A stretch of 64,000 bases of DNA from Odontesthes bonariensis (taxonomy: Eukaryota; Chordata; Actinopteri; Atheriniformes; Atherinopsidae), in the NCBI RefSeq assembly GCF_027942865.1, contig NC_134524.1, positions 24,843,536 to 24,907,535 on the forward strand. The letters run 5' to 3'. The translations under genes and the position numbers were made by a program. The notes under the pieces were generated by a model. It did not search any database, was not told the origin of the DNA, and saw only the letters and a list, made by a program, of their open reading frames with translations. Below are positions 1 to 10,251 of the stretch, piece by piece; the stretch's first letter is position 1, and every line of letters begins with the position of its first letter.

Positions 1-429
1 GGTAGGACACGGATGCGGACTTTCAAAAAAGGTAGATTTATAACTAAGAAAAACAAAGTATCAACATAAAACACGGCTGAGCTGGAAAAAACGTAGTTGA
101 AAACAAAAACAAGGAACTTCACACGGCATGGAAAAATAAATACTTAGCTTGGAAAACTTGGAAAACGTGGTAATCATGGGAAGCAGGAATCCTGGCATGG
201 GTATACAAACTGACATTAAACAAAGATCTGGCAAACTGACAGGGGAGGCAGGAAACTAAATAGAGGGCTGGGAGTGATTGGAGAGTGAGTGCAGCTGAGG
301 AAAAAACACAGGTGACGTGAGTGAACTAATGAACAGAGTGAAGGGAAACTAAGGCAAAACTAAACATGGACTGAAAACAAAAGCATAACCTAAAACATGA
401 AAACTAAAAATGAGTCCATGGGCGTGACA
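1..429 (-). mobile_element. LTR-like remnant (partial)
   Basis: On the minus strand the sequence starts TGTCACGCCC at 429 and runs through TTTAGTTTTG/CATGTTTTAG-rich text to a 'gcatccgtgtcctacc' end, as in fish Ty3/gypsy-type LTRs and like the LTR at 26853-27307. It runs off the left edge, so neither its second end nor a target duplication can be checked. No coding region is visible. Confidence 0.5.
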
Positions 430-510
430 GTCAATAAAGTGGAAACATATCAAAAGGTATTGAGGCACAGGCCCCTTGTAAGTTTGGCTCCTCCACTTTT
501 CTCTCAAAAG

Positions 511-1353
511 TAGGCCTGGGCGACGATTACAATTTTTTATCTAATTAATCACATGATTTCCCTGATTAATCATGATTAATCGCATTCGTACGCAAAATCC
601 AAAAATTTATTCAAAAGTAGTGTGTAGCCTTTAGCATTTAGTTTTATTTTAAATGTGCTGCCATATGAATGAAAGTGCCATAACATTTGTTGTGCAAACA
701 CACTTCTAACATCAGCATTTTTATGTGGTTTTTATGTAGAAGCCTCGCTCCACTGTCTGTTTCCTTGAATGACTTGCTGCTATCAGTTGTGTGTTTTGCC
801 TTGAAGGGATATTTTAGACTGGAACTACTACGGCAGGGCTACCCATATCCGGTCCTCGAGGGCCGACGTCCTGCAGGTTTTGGATGTTTCCCTGCTCCAT
901 CACACCTGATTCAGATCGATGCTTCATCAGCTGGTTTAACAACCTTTTGAAGAGCTCCATTTCATCTGAATCAGCTGTGTTGAAGCAGGGAAACATCTGA
1001 AACCTGCAGGACGTCGGCCCTCGAGGACCGGATTTGGGTAGCCCTGCACTACGGTGATAAGACAATTCAACTTGGCTGTAAATGCAGGAGTTTTTTTAAA
1101 ATTTTATTTTGAAATACATGCTTTTATGTTGAAACAAGTAAAACAGGAAGTAGCGCCGGTTAGCTCCGTGAGCTTCACAAAGAGACCGAGGAGCACCTGT
1201 AATGGTGATGTTACCTGCTAGTTTATTGTTATTTTATTACTCCATGCTTCGTGGTGTTTGCTGTAACTGTGTGAATGTGATGATAAAATATTTATCGGCG
1301 TTAAATAATTAACAAGTTAACGCGATAATAACGAGTTAACGCGCCCAGCCCTA
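511..1353. mobile_element. hAT non-autonomous element
   Basis: Ends are TAGGCCTGGGCG and the complement of CGCCCAGCCCTA, flanked by an exact 8-bp target duplication CTCAAAAG (503-510 and 1354-1361), diagnostic of hAT transposons. The same family lies at 19424-20287, where a BED-finger fragment is readable, and at 31216-31817. This copy holds a second inserted MITE at 834-1046. Confidence 0.88.
834..1046. mobile_element. Palindromic hAT-type MITE nested in hAT
   Basis: A 213-bp fold-back: CAGGGCTACCC at one end and GGGTAGCCCTG at the other, with long near-complementary arms containing CCTCGAGGGCCGACGTCCTG. Flanks are TACTACGG (826-833) and CACTACGG (1047-1054), an 8-bp duplication with one mismatch. 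The equivalent site in copy 2 (near 31537) is empty, so it inserted after the segmental duplication. Confidence 0.85.
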
Positions 1354-1837
1354 CTCAAAAGTGAACCATTGCTTCACAAATACAATACAATTTCATTGTT
1401 TTCAGCCTATAATAGCCAAAGTCTCAAGATATGCCCTGTCCACCTGACAACACTGAGTTTTTATTTCTCTTCAGCCAAATGGAGTTTTTAAAAATATCTA
1501 TTTCAGGGCCAAAAACTGTGTCAGTGTTGTGGATATAAATATATCCAATGTAATTATGTCTCAATATTGCAATAATCATGATATATTTAAAACATAGTTT
1601 CTGATAGGTAATGGATAACAGTAAGGAATGAAAGTTGTTCAGTCGCCTATTCAGCACTACAATGAAGAGGGATACTTCATCAAATATCATCAAACAGACA
1701 CTAAAAATTCAATTAAAAAAAAAAAAGTTGCAAATTTAGCCACAAACCCGCTCTTATCAAGCTTGAACATTTTGTTCTTCTCATTGTTCCATTTTCCTTC
1801 CCCTGAACAATTGAAACAGACAAGGTGATGCACTTAC

Positions 1838-1877
1838 CGAATAACCACAGAGCCAAAGTGGGCCCCATCCCCCACAT
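1838..1877 (-). CDS. FcRL-type signal-peptide exon 1, copy 1
   Basis: Minus strand: ATG then 13 codons reading MWGMGPTLALWLF and one base, followed by donor GTAAGT. Such a 40-nt phase-1 leader exon rich in hydrophobic residues is typical of exon 1 of fish FcRL genes. No Ig exon follows before the left edge, so its body would lie outside the window. The twin is at 34330-34369. Function is inferred from the exon form and from the FcRL gene downstream of the twin. It could be an untranscribed relic. Confidence 0.55.
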
Positions 1878-2237
1878 CCAGTCCTGGTGATGTATCCCTC
1901 TGCTTTTGAGAAATATTTCAGTGAACCCCGAAACAGCAGCACCATGAAGAGAAACCCGACTGCGAGTGGAAAGTTACATTTGACTTTGATATGAGATCAG
2001 GTGTCGTTCAGGACCTCTTCACTTGAGTTTAGTCAAAGGCTGCTTCCTTCTCCTTCTAAAAACACCTCACAGCCCAGCAGGCTGTTGGTGAAACAGACCA
2101 CTTCCTGTCCAACTACTGCAGAAACAAATGAATTATTTTTTGCTTAAAGAAAAAAAGATTGTTGTTGCAAACGTGGTCCTAAATATTCCTCCTTTAGGAT
2201 CATAAACTGCAGCAGAGTTCTAATTATTAATGCTTAA

Positions 2238-2838
2238 AGCTGCAGTCTGCAACTCTTTTTCAAGCATAATGCCTGGAACTGTCCGGGGATTCTGAAAGTA
2301 GTACATTAAATACCCCAATACAAAAAAAAAAAGAGTTCTCTAGGTCCCCTATATGTCCCGCTAGGTCCCTCCAAAGCCAGCAGGTTTGTTTACAAAATTG
2401 CAGACCGGACCGGTAAAAGGTAACCAATCAGGTTACGAGCTGGGCTCTGTTGCCTGTCAATCACCGATTGTGCACGCGCGATACAAGGTAGGCTCGTCCC
2501 CACGCTTATTTATCTGGACTATTGAACTTCATTACGGGCTAGTCTACTTACTGTGTCTTCCATGATCGCAAATGACAGGTGAGTTGATGAATGAGGAGTC
2601 GTGTAGGCGCATCTGGCGTGCACGTCTACGTGCACGAGTTCTCATGTGTTTTGAAGGGGCGGGACAGGAAGTTGAATAACTTTTTATTTTTCGGTTAAAA
2701 AATAAGCATTTCTTGCATTTTGCGACTACGGAGGTCACCGTTTTCAACTTCAAGCGTTCTGATAGATCATGTAAACTCTTAAAATGCCAAAAAGTAGGAC
2801 TTTACGTATGACAACAACAAATCTTGCAGACTGCAGCT
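2238..2838. mobile_element. TTAA-target MITE (Kolobok/piggyBac-like)
   Basis: Terminal inverted repeats AGCTGCAGTCTGCAA / TTGCAGACTGCAGCT, flanked on both sides by TTAA (2234-2237 and 2839-2842). Copy 2 has a single TTAA at the matching place (near 34726), a perfect empty site. The termini resemble the larger element at 51441-53097, which carries a THAP-domain fragment. No ORF of note. Confidence 0.85.
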
Positions 2839-4048
2839 TTAATCTGTTGCATTCTTCTTGTTGAACTGGTATTTGGTTTGAACTGCACGGGCTGCATTTC
2901 CTCTTCTGTGCGTGGTTAAATAAGACTGTGGCACAAAAACCACAGAGCAATTTCTCTTCTCACCTGCATAAAAGATATCACTTTGGGGCGACAGGAGTGC
3001 CAAAACAAAGAAACAAACACTTTTTTTCAAGGTTTAAAGGTTCCTACACACAAATTCTTCCTGCCTCTAGTATAAAGGCTTACTCATAGATAGATAGATA
3101 GATGTTTTATTGATCCCACGAAGGAAATTGCTTTGTCACAGCAGCAAGCAATAGTGCGGTCACAAAAGACAAATATAGTATTTACATGATAATATTATAA
3201 TGAAATAATCAACAATAAGAATAAATTATAAGACTGCATCTACAGATGGTCTCAATTAGTAAGTTAGTTTAGTACTGGGGTAGGGTTAGTAAGCATCATA
3301 CCGATTCACAACAAAAGTAACAATATATAAAAGATCAGTGGTGTCAAAAGTACACACATTTGTTACTTAAGTAGACGTATAGATACTGCAGTTTAAAAAC
3401 ACTCTGGTAAAAGTTGAAGTATCAACTTGACCTCTTTACTCAAGTAAAAGTGAAAAAGTATGTGCTCCAAAACCTACTTAAAGTATAAAAGTACAAAGTA
3501 ACCTTTAAATAAATAAAAAAATTAAAAAACAAAAAAAATACGACAGGACACCATTGCAGTAGTGATAAATGAGTGGATGAGGGTCTCTGTTACTGAGTCG
3601 GATAATGAGGGCCGGAGTATTGAAATGTTTCTGAGGTGAAAAAAGGCAGATTTAGTGATACTCTTGATGTGGGACCGAAATTAAAGGGTGGAGTCCAGGA
3701 TGAGATGGTATACAGAGTATGACAGAGTATATGCATAAAAGCAGAGTTGCAGAGGTAAAAGGCGCGCTGGAAAAAATCATTTGTTTGTGAAGAAGCAAAA
3801 AATGCTCATTATTCTCTGGTGCCTTTAAAGCCCACTGAAGAAAGTGAGAAACAAAATATATGGTTTGCTGCAAAAAAAAATGTTGATTGAAAATGTTTTC
3901 ATTGATGATGTTAAACAATGGTTGAGAAATAATGAAAATGTTGTTGATGTGGTACATCCTGATGACGGTATATCAAACGTTGCCTGTAAACGTTCTCACC
4001 GAAAAAAAGCACACGCTGTGGTAAAAGCAGTCAAACAGCATCTGCCGT

Positions 4049-4190
4049 GATGGATTCTGCTGCTCCGCGTGGATCTTGGCTTCTTGGCAGAGTTGTGGTA
4101 ACTTTCCCCCACAAAAAGGTTCTGGTACGCTCTGAAGACAAACATCTTGGAAGTCCCGTCACTAAGCTATGCCTATCACAGGAAGCGGCA
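4049..4190 (+). pseudogene. BEL/Pao-like pol 3' fragment
   Basis: One plus-strand frame reads APRGSWLLGRV then FPHKKVLVRS and SPVTKLCL. This fits the C-terminal part of BEL/Pao integrase (PRGxWxLGRV ... PDKK..VR ... P.TKLCLL). Upstream codons are out of frame and no protease or RT is seen, so this is a dead scrap carried inside the hAT element. Family assignment is from memory of the motif. Confidence 0.55.
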
Positions 4191-6093
4191 AGTTGCTAGT
4201 GGTGACATCTATGGTGACCTCGGAGGGAAACCAGGTTATGGGTACAAATATTGGGTGTTGTTTGGTACATTGTGTGTGTATTATTGGTGTTATGGCTCTG
4301 TAATTTCATTTGAAGGGGAATTGTAATGTGTGTTACCATTTACAATTAGAACATTTATAAGCCGTCTCAGTTAGTGTATTTCCTTTGTTATAAACTGCCA
4401 TTAAAAAAGGGGGAAAAATGTACGTCCATTGACATATCAGAACTTTTTATTTTTATTTCACCATGTTGGAAAAAAGATCAAATTTACTCCAGCCCTTCTC
4501 ACAAATATATTGTAGCATTATTAGTACCCTTGATGCACAGTGACCTGACTGAAAATGTGTGACAGTGAGTGAACCACCAGGTGTCACAGAGCTCATTAAG
4601 TCGAACGCCCTTTAGCTTCAAGATCTGTAATTAAAAGAAACCTGTAAAAACGATTTGATCTGCCAAGCGATGAGTGAATATGACAAATGTTTTGTAATTT
4701 CAGCTGTAGCAGAATCATTCAGTTCCAGGTCTGACCCTCAATTTCCCCTCGCAGTGAAGGACACCAGCAGTGGTGTCAAAAGTACACACATTTGTTACTT
4801 AAGTAGAAGTATAGATACTGCAGTTTAAAAACACTCTGGTAAAAGTTGAAGTATCAACTTGACCTCTTTACTCAAGTAAAAGTGAAAAAGTATGTGCTCC
4901 AAAACCTACTTAAAGTATAAAAGTATAAAGTAACCTTTAAATGAATTAAAAAATTAAAAAAACAAAAAAAACACAAAAAGGTAGATGCCACTATATGAAT
5001 TGCAAGCTTAATTTGAAAACTTATTAGTTCTACATGTGGCCCAAGACAACAATCATGAATCCATTACTCTCAAAGACAAAGTCACTCAAGCATGTTCTTT
5101 CTCAAACTTTATTGGAGTTCAATTACACGTGATGTAGTATTCAAGAGGTAGGTCCAGAGGTATTCATGTTCGTCCCATCAAAAAAACAAAAAAAAAGTCT
5201 TACTGCCTGAAAAATTCAAAGAAAAAAGATATACACACGCACGTTCTCCCTTTGTCATAGCTGACAGTCAAGACAAAAACTGAAACGAAAATGAGCTCTT
5301 TATCACTACATATAGAGCACCTAAAACGGTCTGAAAATGGCACGGAGTAGGAGAGTGCAACAATACTAAGATTGTGTTAGACGCTTCGCGCAGCTTCGCG
5401 TTTGCAGTTTGTAGAACACCTGCTTGCTTCTGACGAATGACGATTTCCTTGTGTGTCAGCACAAATTTGATGAATAGCCTAACCGATGAGTGTTTGCATC
5501 ATATGATTCATCCAATTACACTCGTTCTCACGAGGTGTGGATGGTGCCACTGATCTGTATTGGCTGGCACACATGACGTGAAATACATAAACATTAAACT
5601 GAAGCCAAGAGTTAAAAAAAAAAGTAACGAGGCTGTTTGTTTTGAAAATGTAAGGAATAGAAAGTACAGATACTTGTGTGAAATGTAATGAGTAGAAGTC
5701 AGAAGTAGGCAGAAAAATAAGTAATGGAGTAAAGTACAGATCCCTAAAAAGTGTACTTAAGTACAGTAACGAAGTATTTGTACTTCGTTACTTGACACAA
5801 TGCCGGTTTGGTATTATCCGGGACCTATCCCGGCCCAAACCATCGACCTGGGCTGCTTGGCCCATGGGGAAAATAGTTGTAACTCATTTTTGTCACTTAT
5901 CTTATTCTTGCATTAATATCAATTCAACTGTCGTCTGCATAACTTCACCATTGGAACGCAGCCGCCTGCTGCATCACAGCAGATTACATAGGTTCTACCA
6001 TGTAAGGGAATTCTCTCCTCCCAAATGTTTCAGATGGTTTGGCCCATGGCTCGTCTTTTAAACAACAATGGTGCGAAACAGAGCGCGTCAGTG

Positions 6094-6830
6094 ATGGAGG
6101 GTAGAAAGAGGCCAAGTGGAACAGAGAGGGCTAAGCTCAAAAAAAGACAGGAGGTGGCACCCAAATGTGCCAAATTGACAGATATTTTCTCAAGACAAGC
6201 TGGTAGGTTACTGAGAGATATGGATAATAGGCCTGGTTGTGAATTTGATCAAATAGGCTATAACGTGGCGAACGTTTGCAATGTCAACTCAACTGTCATC
6301 TGACAGCTTTTGTTGTTAAATATGTAAAATCTCACAATTTATATGATTTAGAAGTGTATTCCTATATTCAAAGAAGAACCAAACACTTTCTTTACATTCC
6401 AGTTCTGATGAATAATTGCTTAACGCTTTATCACGCTTTATCTCCTCATCAACTGTAGCCTGCATTCCCACAGGAGCGCACATGTGGTTACTAACGCAAT
6501 ATTAAATAGGGGCGATCACATTTGTTGTTGATATTTGTTATTAAATGCATCTCAAACATGCAATTAAAAGAAATATAATTATTTAGAAGGGCTGTATGCA
6601 AATATTGTACATGGTTCGCGTGCGCAGGGACAGGGGCAGCATGGGCAGGGGCAGCGCGAGCACGTTGGGGTGTTTAGTTGCCTTTTTTAATTACTGGAGA
6701 GTCTGCACGCGCGTTCTATCCGCGGGAATCAGCATCATGTTTCATGTTCAAGCCTTTCTAGCATCAGATCAGCAGACCACTTCCAGTGCTACTGATGATC
6801 CCAAGGAGGGCACGACTACTGAAAGGCCAG
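6094..6830 (+). pseudogene. hAT (ZMYM1/TTF-type) N-terminal exon remnants
   Basis: Two pieces have matching phase: 6094-6202 starts ATG, reads MEGRKRPSGTERAKLKKR and onwards, and ends at a GTAGGT donor; 6753-6830 follows an AG and reads FLASDQQTTSSATDDPKEG before GTAGAG. The basic start followed by a Ser/Thr/Asp-rich stretch is how hAT-derived TTF/ZMYM1-like fish proteins begin. The zinc finger and catalytic core are absent, so it cannot be functional. Confidence 0.45.
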
Positions 6831-7339
6831 GTAGAGGAAGATGCTGTAGTTAGTCAAGATAGAGATTTGTGGTGTAAAATATTGGCATAGAGAAGAAAAC
6901 CATAAGGTGGTAGGGTGGTAGACTAAATCATGCAAATCATTTAACACAACCACAATTAAATAAATAAATGAATTAATCAGTGAATGAAAGGATAAATAAA
7001 GTGTGTCATGTTTTCCAGCAACATAGACAACTCTTAATGAACATTTTCTGTAGCCTCAGAGGATCAGGTGCAGTCTGAAGGAGAATGCACTCCATATCAG
7101 AGTGGCCTGAATTTGACTTAAATTCCCGGACTGAGAAAATGGCCCACCCCGGCCCTGACTTGACACCTCTGTAAAAGATAAACAACAAATGATGGGTGTA
7201 ACAGTAATTTTCATGGGAACTAATTCATTGTGGAGGGAAAGAAAGTTAAAGAATCTTAAATTTTAACACTGAATTAACAGCTACAGTCAAATAGAAGTAA
7301 AGAGAAGAGAGAGACAGCAAGCTCAGATCGTGGAAGTGG

Positions 7340-7455
7340 CTGTCACATCCAGGAGGTTTTCCTCATGTTTTTAGTTCTTGTTTAGTTTGATCATGTCTTA
7401 GCTTTCAAGTTCATGTTTAGTTCTTAGTTTTGCCATGTTTTAGTTTTGTCATGTC
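7340..7455 (+). mobile_element. LTR-like fragment
   Basis: TGTCACATCC followed by TTTAGTTC/TTTTGCCATG-rich text like the LTRs at 1-429 and 26853-27307. It is cut at the TTAA where the 7460-7971 element begins; related text (ttagttttcaagttcat) resumes after that element. No target duplication could be fixed. Confidence 0.35.
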
Positions 7456-7459
7456 TTAA

Positions 7460-7971
7460 GGCCTCGGTATGCTTCTCCGTCGCTATCTGTCAATCCGACT
7501 CCATGGTCAGGCAGAGGCTATTAAACCTTTCGAAGTTCTCCGTCGGATACACAAGGCAATTCACCTCCCGATCAGTACGCTTTGTCGCTACGCTAGACGA
7601 CCTATTCTCGCGATGTATAAGGTGAAAGTCGTAGATTGATTGTTTACCTTCCGGCTCCGTTCCACTCCTCACAGTGAACGATAGCGACCGAGAGAGAAAA
7701 ACTGTTGTTGGAGTTGGAGCTTATTGATTTTGAAATGCAAATAATTTTTACCAAATGTTGACCGGAACACAGTAAACTTTTTCAAAAATGGCGGTGTTGT
7801 TGTGACTGGAAGGAGCAAAACCGGAAAAGTGATTCTGGAAATGATGTTGTTAGCCGACCAATCACAACCCTTGCGTTCTAGGAATTTTGGCCGACGCACG
7901 CAAGCGACAGAGAGCGTCTCCGTGAGGGACGACGGAAAGGGCTCTCCGTAGCCTATGGTGACGACCATAAA
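7460..7971. mobile_element. TTAA-flanked repeat
   Basis: 512 bp with TTAA on both sides (7456-7459, 7972-7975), inserted into LTR-like DNA. The outer ends read GGCCTCGGTATGCTTC and ACCATAAA; inverted ends are weak. The related sequence in copy 2 is at about 35300-35840 with many small differences. A superfamily cannot be assigned from the sequence alone. Confidence 0.45.
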
Positions 7972-7975
7972 TTAA

Positions 7976-8437
7976 GCTTTAGTTTTCAAGTTCATCGCTT
8001 GGCACTATTTCTCTCTCCCTTCGTATCACTACGGGCTGTGTAAACCTTGCAGACCGAAGTGCAGACCGAGCAGTCCCCTGCTTCCGAGCAGTAAACACGT
8101 AACAGGTGCGGCTATCGCTAGGTGGCTGAACGCATTGATATGAAGGGAGGCAAAAATAGCGCCAAGCGATTGTGAGGTCTGACTTTTTCTGGCTAACGAT
8201 TTTGTGAGGCAAATGTATTACTCTTTTGAACGCATATTGTTATGAGAAGCAAAACGCTTTATTTTCGGGACCCCAGCCAACTTGCCGGACTACCTTCGTC
8301 AACGCCAAAACGAGGCTGGAACTCGGCTCACAGGACGCAGCAGGGGGTAAGTCAATGTTCATAAATGATGTGGCTAATATGGGATGTCATACAGCTTCAT
8401 GTCAAAAGAGGCGAACTATCCCTTTAAAGCAAATTTT
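7976..8437. repeat. Dispersed repeat of unknown family
   Basis: Present in both duplicates (second at about 35851-36301). Its right end, GGCGAACTATCCCTTTAAA, recurs inverted at about 45471-45500, which suggests a transposon terminus. Translated ORFs differ between the two copies by frameshifts, so I do not call a gene. Confidence 0.4.
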
Positions 8438-8478
8438 TCACAAGGAAAGTGTTCCTCAGCAGTCCACGGAGCAGCATC

Positions 8479-8870
8479 ATGATGGCGAGGATCTTACTGG
8501 GTGTCTTGTTTCTCTCGGGTAGGATCCATTGTTAACCTTTGGCAGAGCATTCTCTTGTGTGATATTGTAATGTATGTACATATTCTTAGATGTTCCTTTG
8601 TCTTGTTTTTCCTCTCAGAATGGCTCATCCTCTGCACCGAGTCGAATTTTGAATAACAAAGTGGTACTGACGGAAGGAAGGTGCATCCTCCGTCAGTACA
8701 GCTTTGTTATTCAAAATTTGACTTTGACTGAAGGTCAGACAGACACACGCAGACCTGGCCACCATTGAAAACTCTGAAGAACAGTTTCATCTGCTGGTCA
8801 CAACTCTAAGGTGTGTCTGATGGGTTCACAGGGAGTGGGGCTCAGCAGGGCCGGTTCTAGGCCGACATAT
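8479..8870 (+). pseudogene. C-type lectin pseudogene, copy 1
   Basis: Exon 1 (8479-8518) codes for MMARILLGVLFLS and ends at a GT donor, almost as in the intact gene at 10252. Exon 2 starts after CTCAG at 8619 and reads EWLILCTESNFE then stop TAA. The cause is an inverted duplication: arms around TTTTGAATAACAAAG and CTTTGTTATTCAAAA flank a short spacer. Later scraps match 'acctggccaccattgaaaactctgaagaac' and 'tgatgggttcacagg' of the live gene with large gaps. An hAT-like end (CAGGGCCGGTTCTAGG) follows at about 8848. Clearly dead. Confidence 0.88.
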
Positions 8871-8934
8871 ATGAGGGGGCAGTCAGAAATCTGAAGGGGC
8901 CATCATGTGTACACATCAGGCTCCAGCATCTTTT

Positions 8935-10060
8935 TTTTCTGTGCTTCTTTCGTCTTCGTAATATTGTTAAAATCAGGAACATCTTGTCTCAGAGTGATGC
9001 AGAAAAACTAGTCCATGCATTTGTGACTTCAAGATTGGACTACTGTAATTCTTTATTATTGGCCTGTCCCACATATTCTCTGAAAAGCCTTGCTGATCCA
9101 AAATGCTGCAGCCAGAGTTCTGATGAGAACTAACAGGAGAGATCATATTTCTCCAGTTTTAGCTTCTCTTCATTGGCTCCCTGTTAAATTCAGAATAGAA
9201 TTTAAGATTCTTCTCCTCATATATAAAGCTCTTAATGACCGAGCTCCATCATATCTTTACTATCTCATCATAAGATATTTTCCTAACAGAGCACTTTGCT
9301 CCCAAACTGCAGGTTTACTTGAGGTTCCCAGAGTTTCTAAAAGTAGAATGGGAGGCAGAGCCTTCAGTTATCAGGCCCCTCTCTTGTGGAATAAGCTGCC
9401 AGTAAATGTCCGGGAAGCAGACACCCTTTCCACTTTTAAGACCAGGCTTAAAACTTTCCTTTTTGATAAAGCTTATAGTTAGGGATGGCTCAGGTGATCC
9501 TGAAACATCCCATAGTTAAGCTGCTATAGGCCCAGACTGCTGGGGGAGCTCATCTGTCACACCTTTCCTCACTTTACTCTCTTTTTCCCCTCTTCAATTT
9601 CTCAAATTATATGATTTACATGTGACATTATTGTGGTCATTAACTGGTGCTTCCCTGTTCCAACAGATATCCTTTGAATGGTGTTACAGTGGTTTTTTTC
9701 CCCTCTTTTATGTCCTCTCAAACCCCAGCTGGTGGAGACGGATGGCCACCCTTCCTGAGTCTGGTTCTGCCAGAGGTTTCTTCCTGTTAAAAGGGAGTCG
9801 TTCCTCTCAACAGTCGCCTCAGGCACGCTCAGGACGGGAGATTGGACTGAAGACAAGTTTCAGTGCAATCTGTTGGTTTCCTTAGCTAGGAAATTGTTTT
9901 TGAATTGGCTCTATATGAATGAATTGGATTATTTTATAAATAGTTATGAATACAATGAATTGAATTCCAATTGGTTTGAATTGAACTTTATTATCTAAGT
10001 GCCTTGAGATGACATTTGTTGTATTTGGCGCTATATAAATAAAACTGAATTGAATTGAAT
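8935..10060 (+). mobile_element. L2-type LINE, 5'-truncated
   Basis: Carries the C-terminal end of a reverse-transcriptase ORF: LDYCNSLL-like text, then NAAARVLMRTNRRDHISPVL, HWLPV, RIEFKILLL and LWNKLPVNVREADTLSTFKT. A 3' UTR ends in 'ggcgctatataaataaa' and a GAATT-repeat tail, as in L2/CR1-group LINEs. Frameshifts break the upstream part (a longer open stretch survives in copy 2 at 36828-37328). It separates the dead lectin from the live lectin. Confidence 0.85.
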
Positions 10061-10251
10061 TGAATAGAAACAGTGTTTTCTTCATGGAATTAGGTTTTAA
10101 AAAAAACAACTTCCCCTTTAATTTCCATAAGGAGCATGAAGTCATTCATCGCTTTTTACATAAAGGGAAAGAGGAGGAGGAGTTCTCATGTACTTAAGCA
10201 TTTTTTTTCCATAAGGAAAGTGTTCCTCAGCCTTCACAGAGCAGCATCCTG

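Larger units (their letters stand above)
3336..7171. mobile_element. hAT transposon, decayed composite (3.8 kb)
   Basis: Begins CAGTGGTGTCAA and ends TTGACACCTCTG, with an exact 8-bp target duplication TAAAAGAT at 3328-3335 and 7172-7179. Copy 2 shows one TAAAAGAT at the empty site (about 35223-35230). The left terminal 205 bp is repeated in the same direction at 4768-4972. Inside are a BEL/Pao scrap (4049-4190) and two exon-like pieces of a ZMYM1-like hAT gene (6094-6202, 6753-6830). No intact transposase remains. Confidence 0.9.

Noticed and set aside
687..1065. ORFs of 83-87 aa on both strands
   Set aside because: They span the palindromic MITE and the hAT remnant; translation of inverted repeats.
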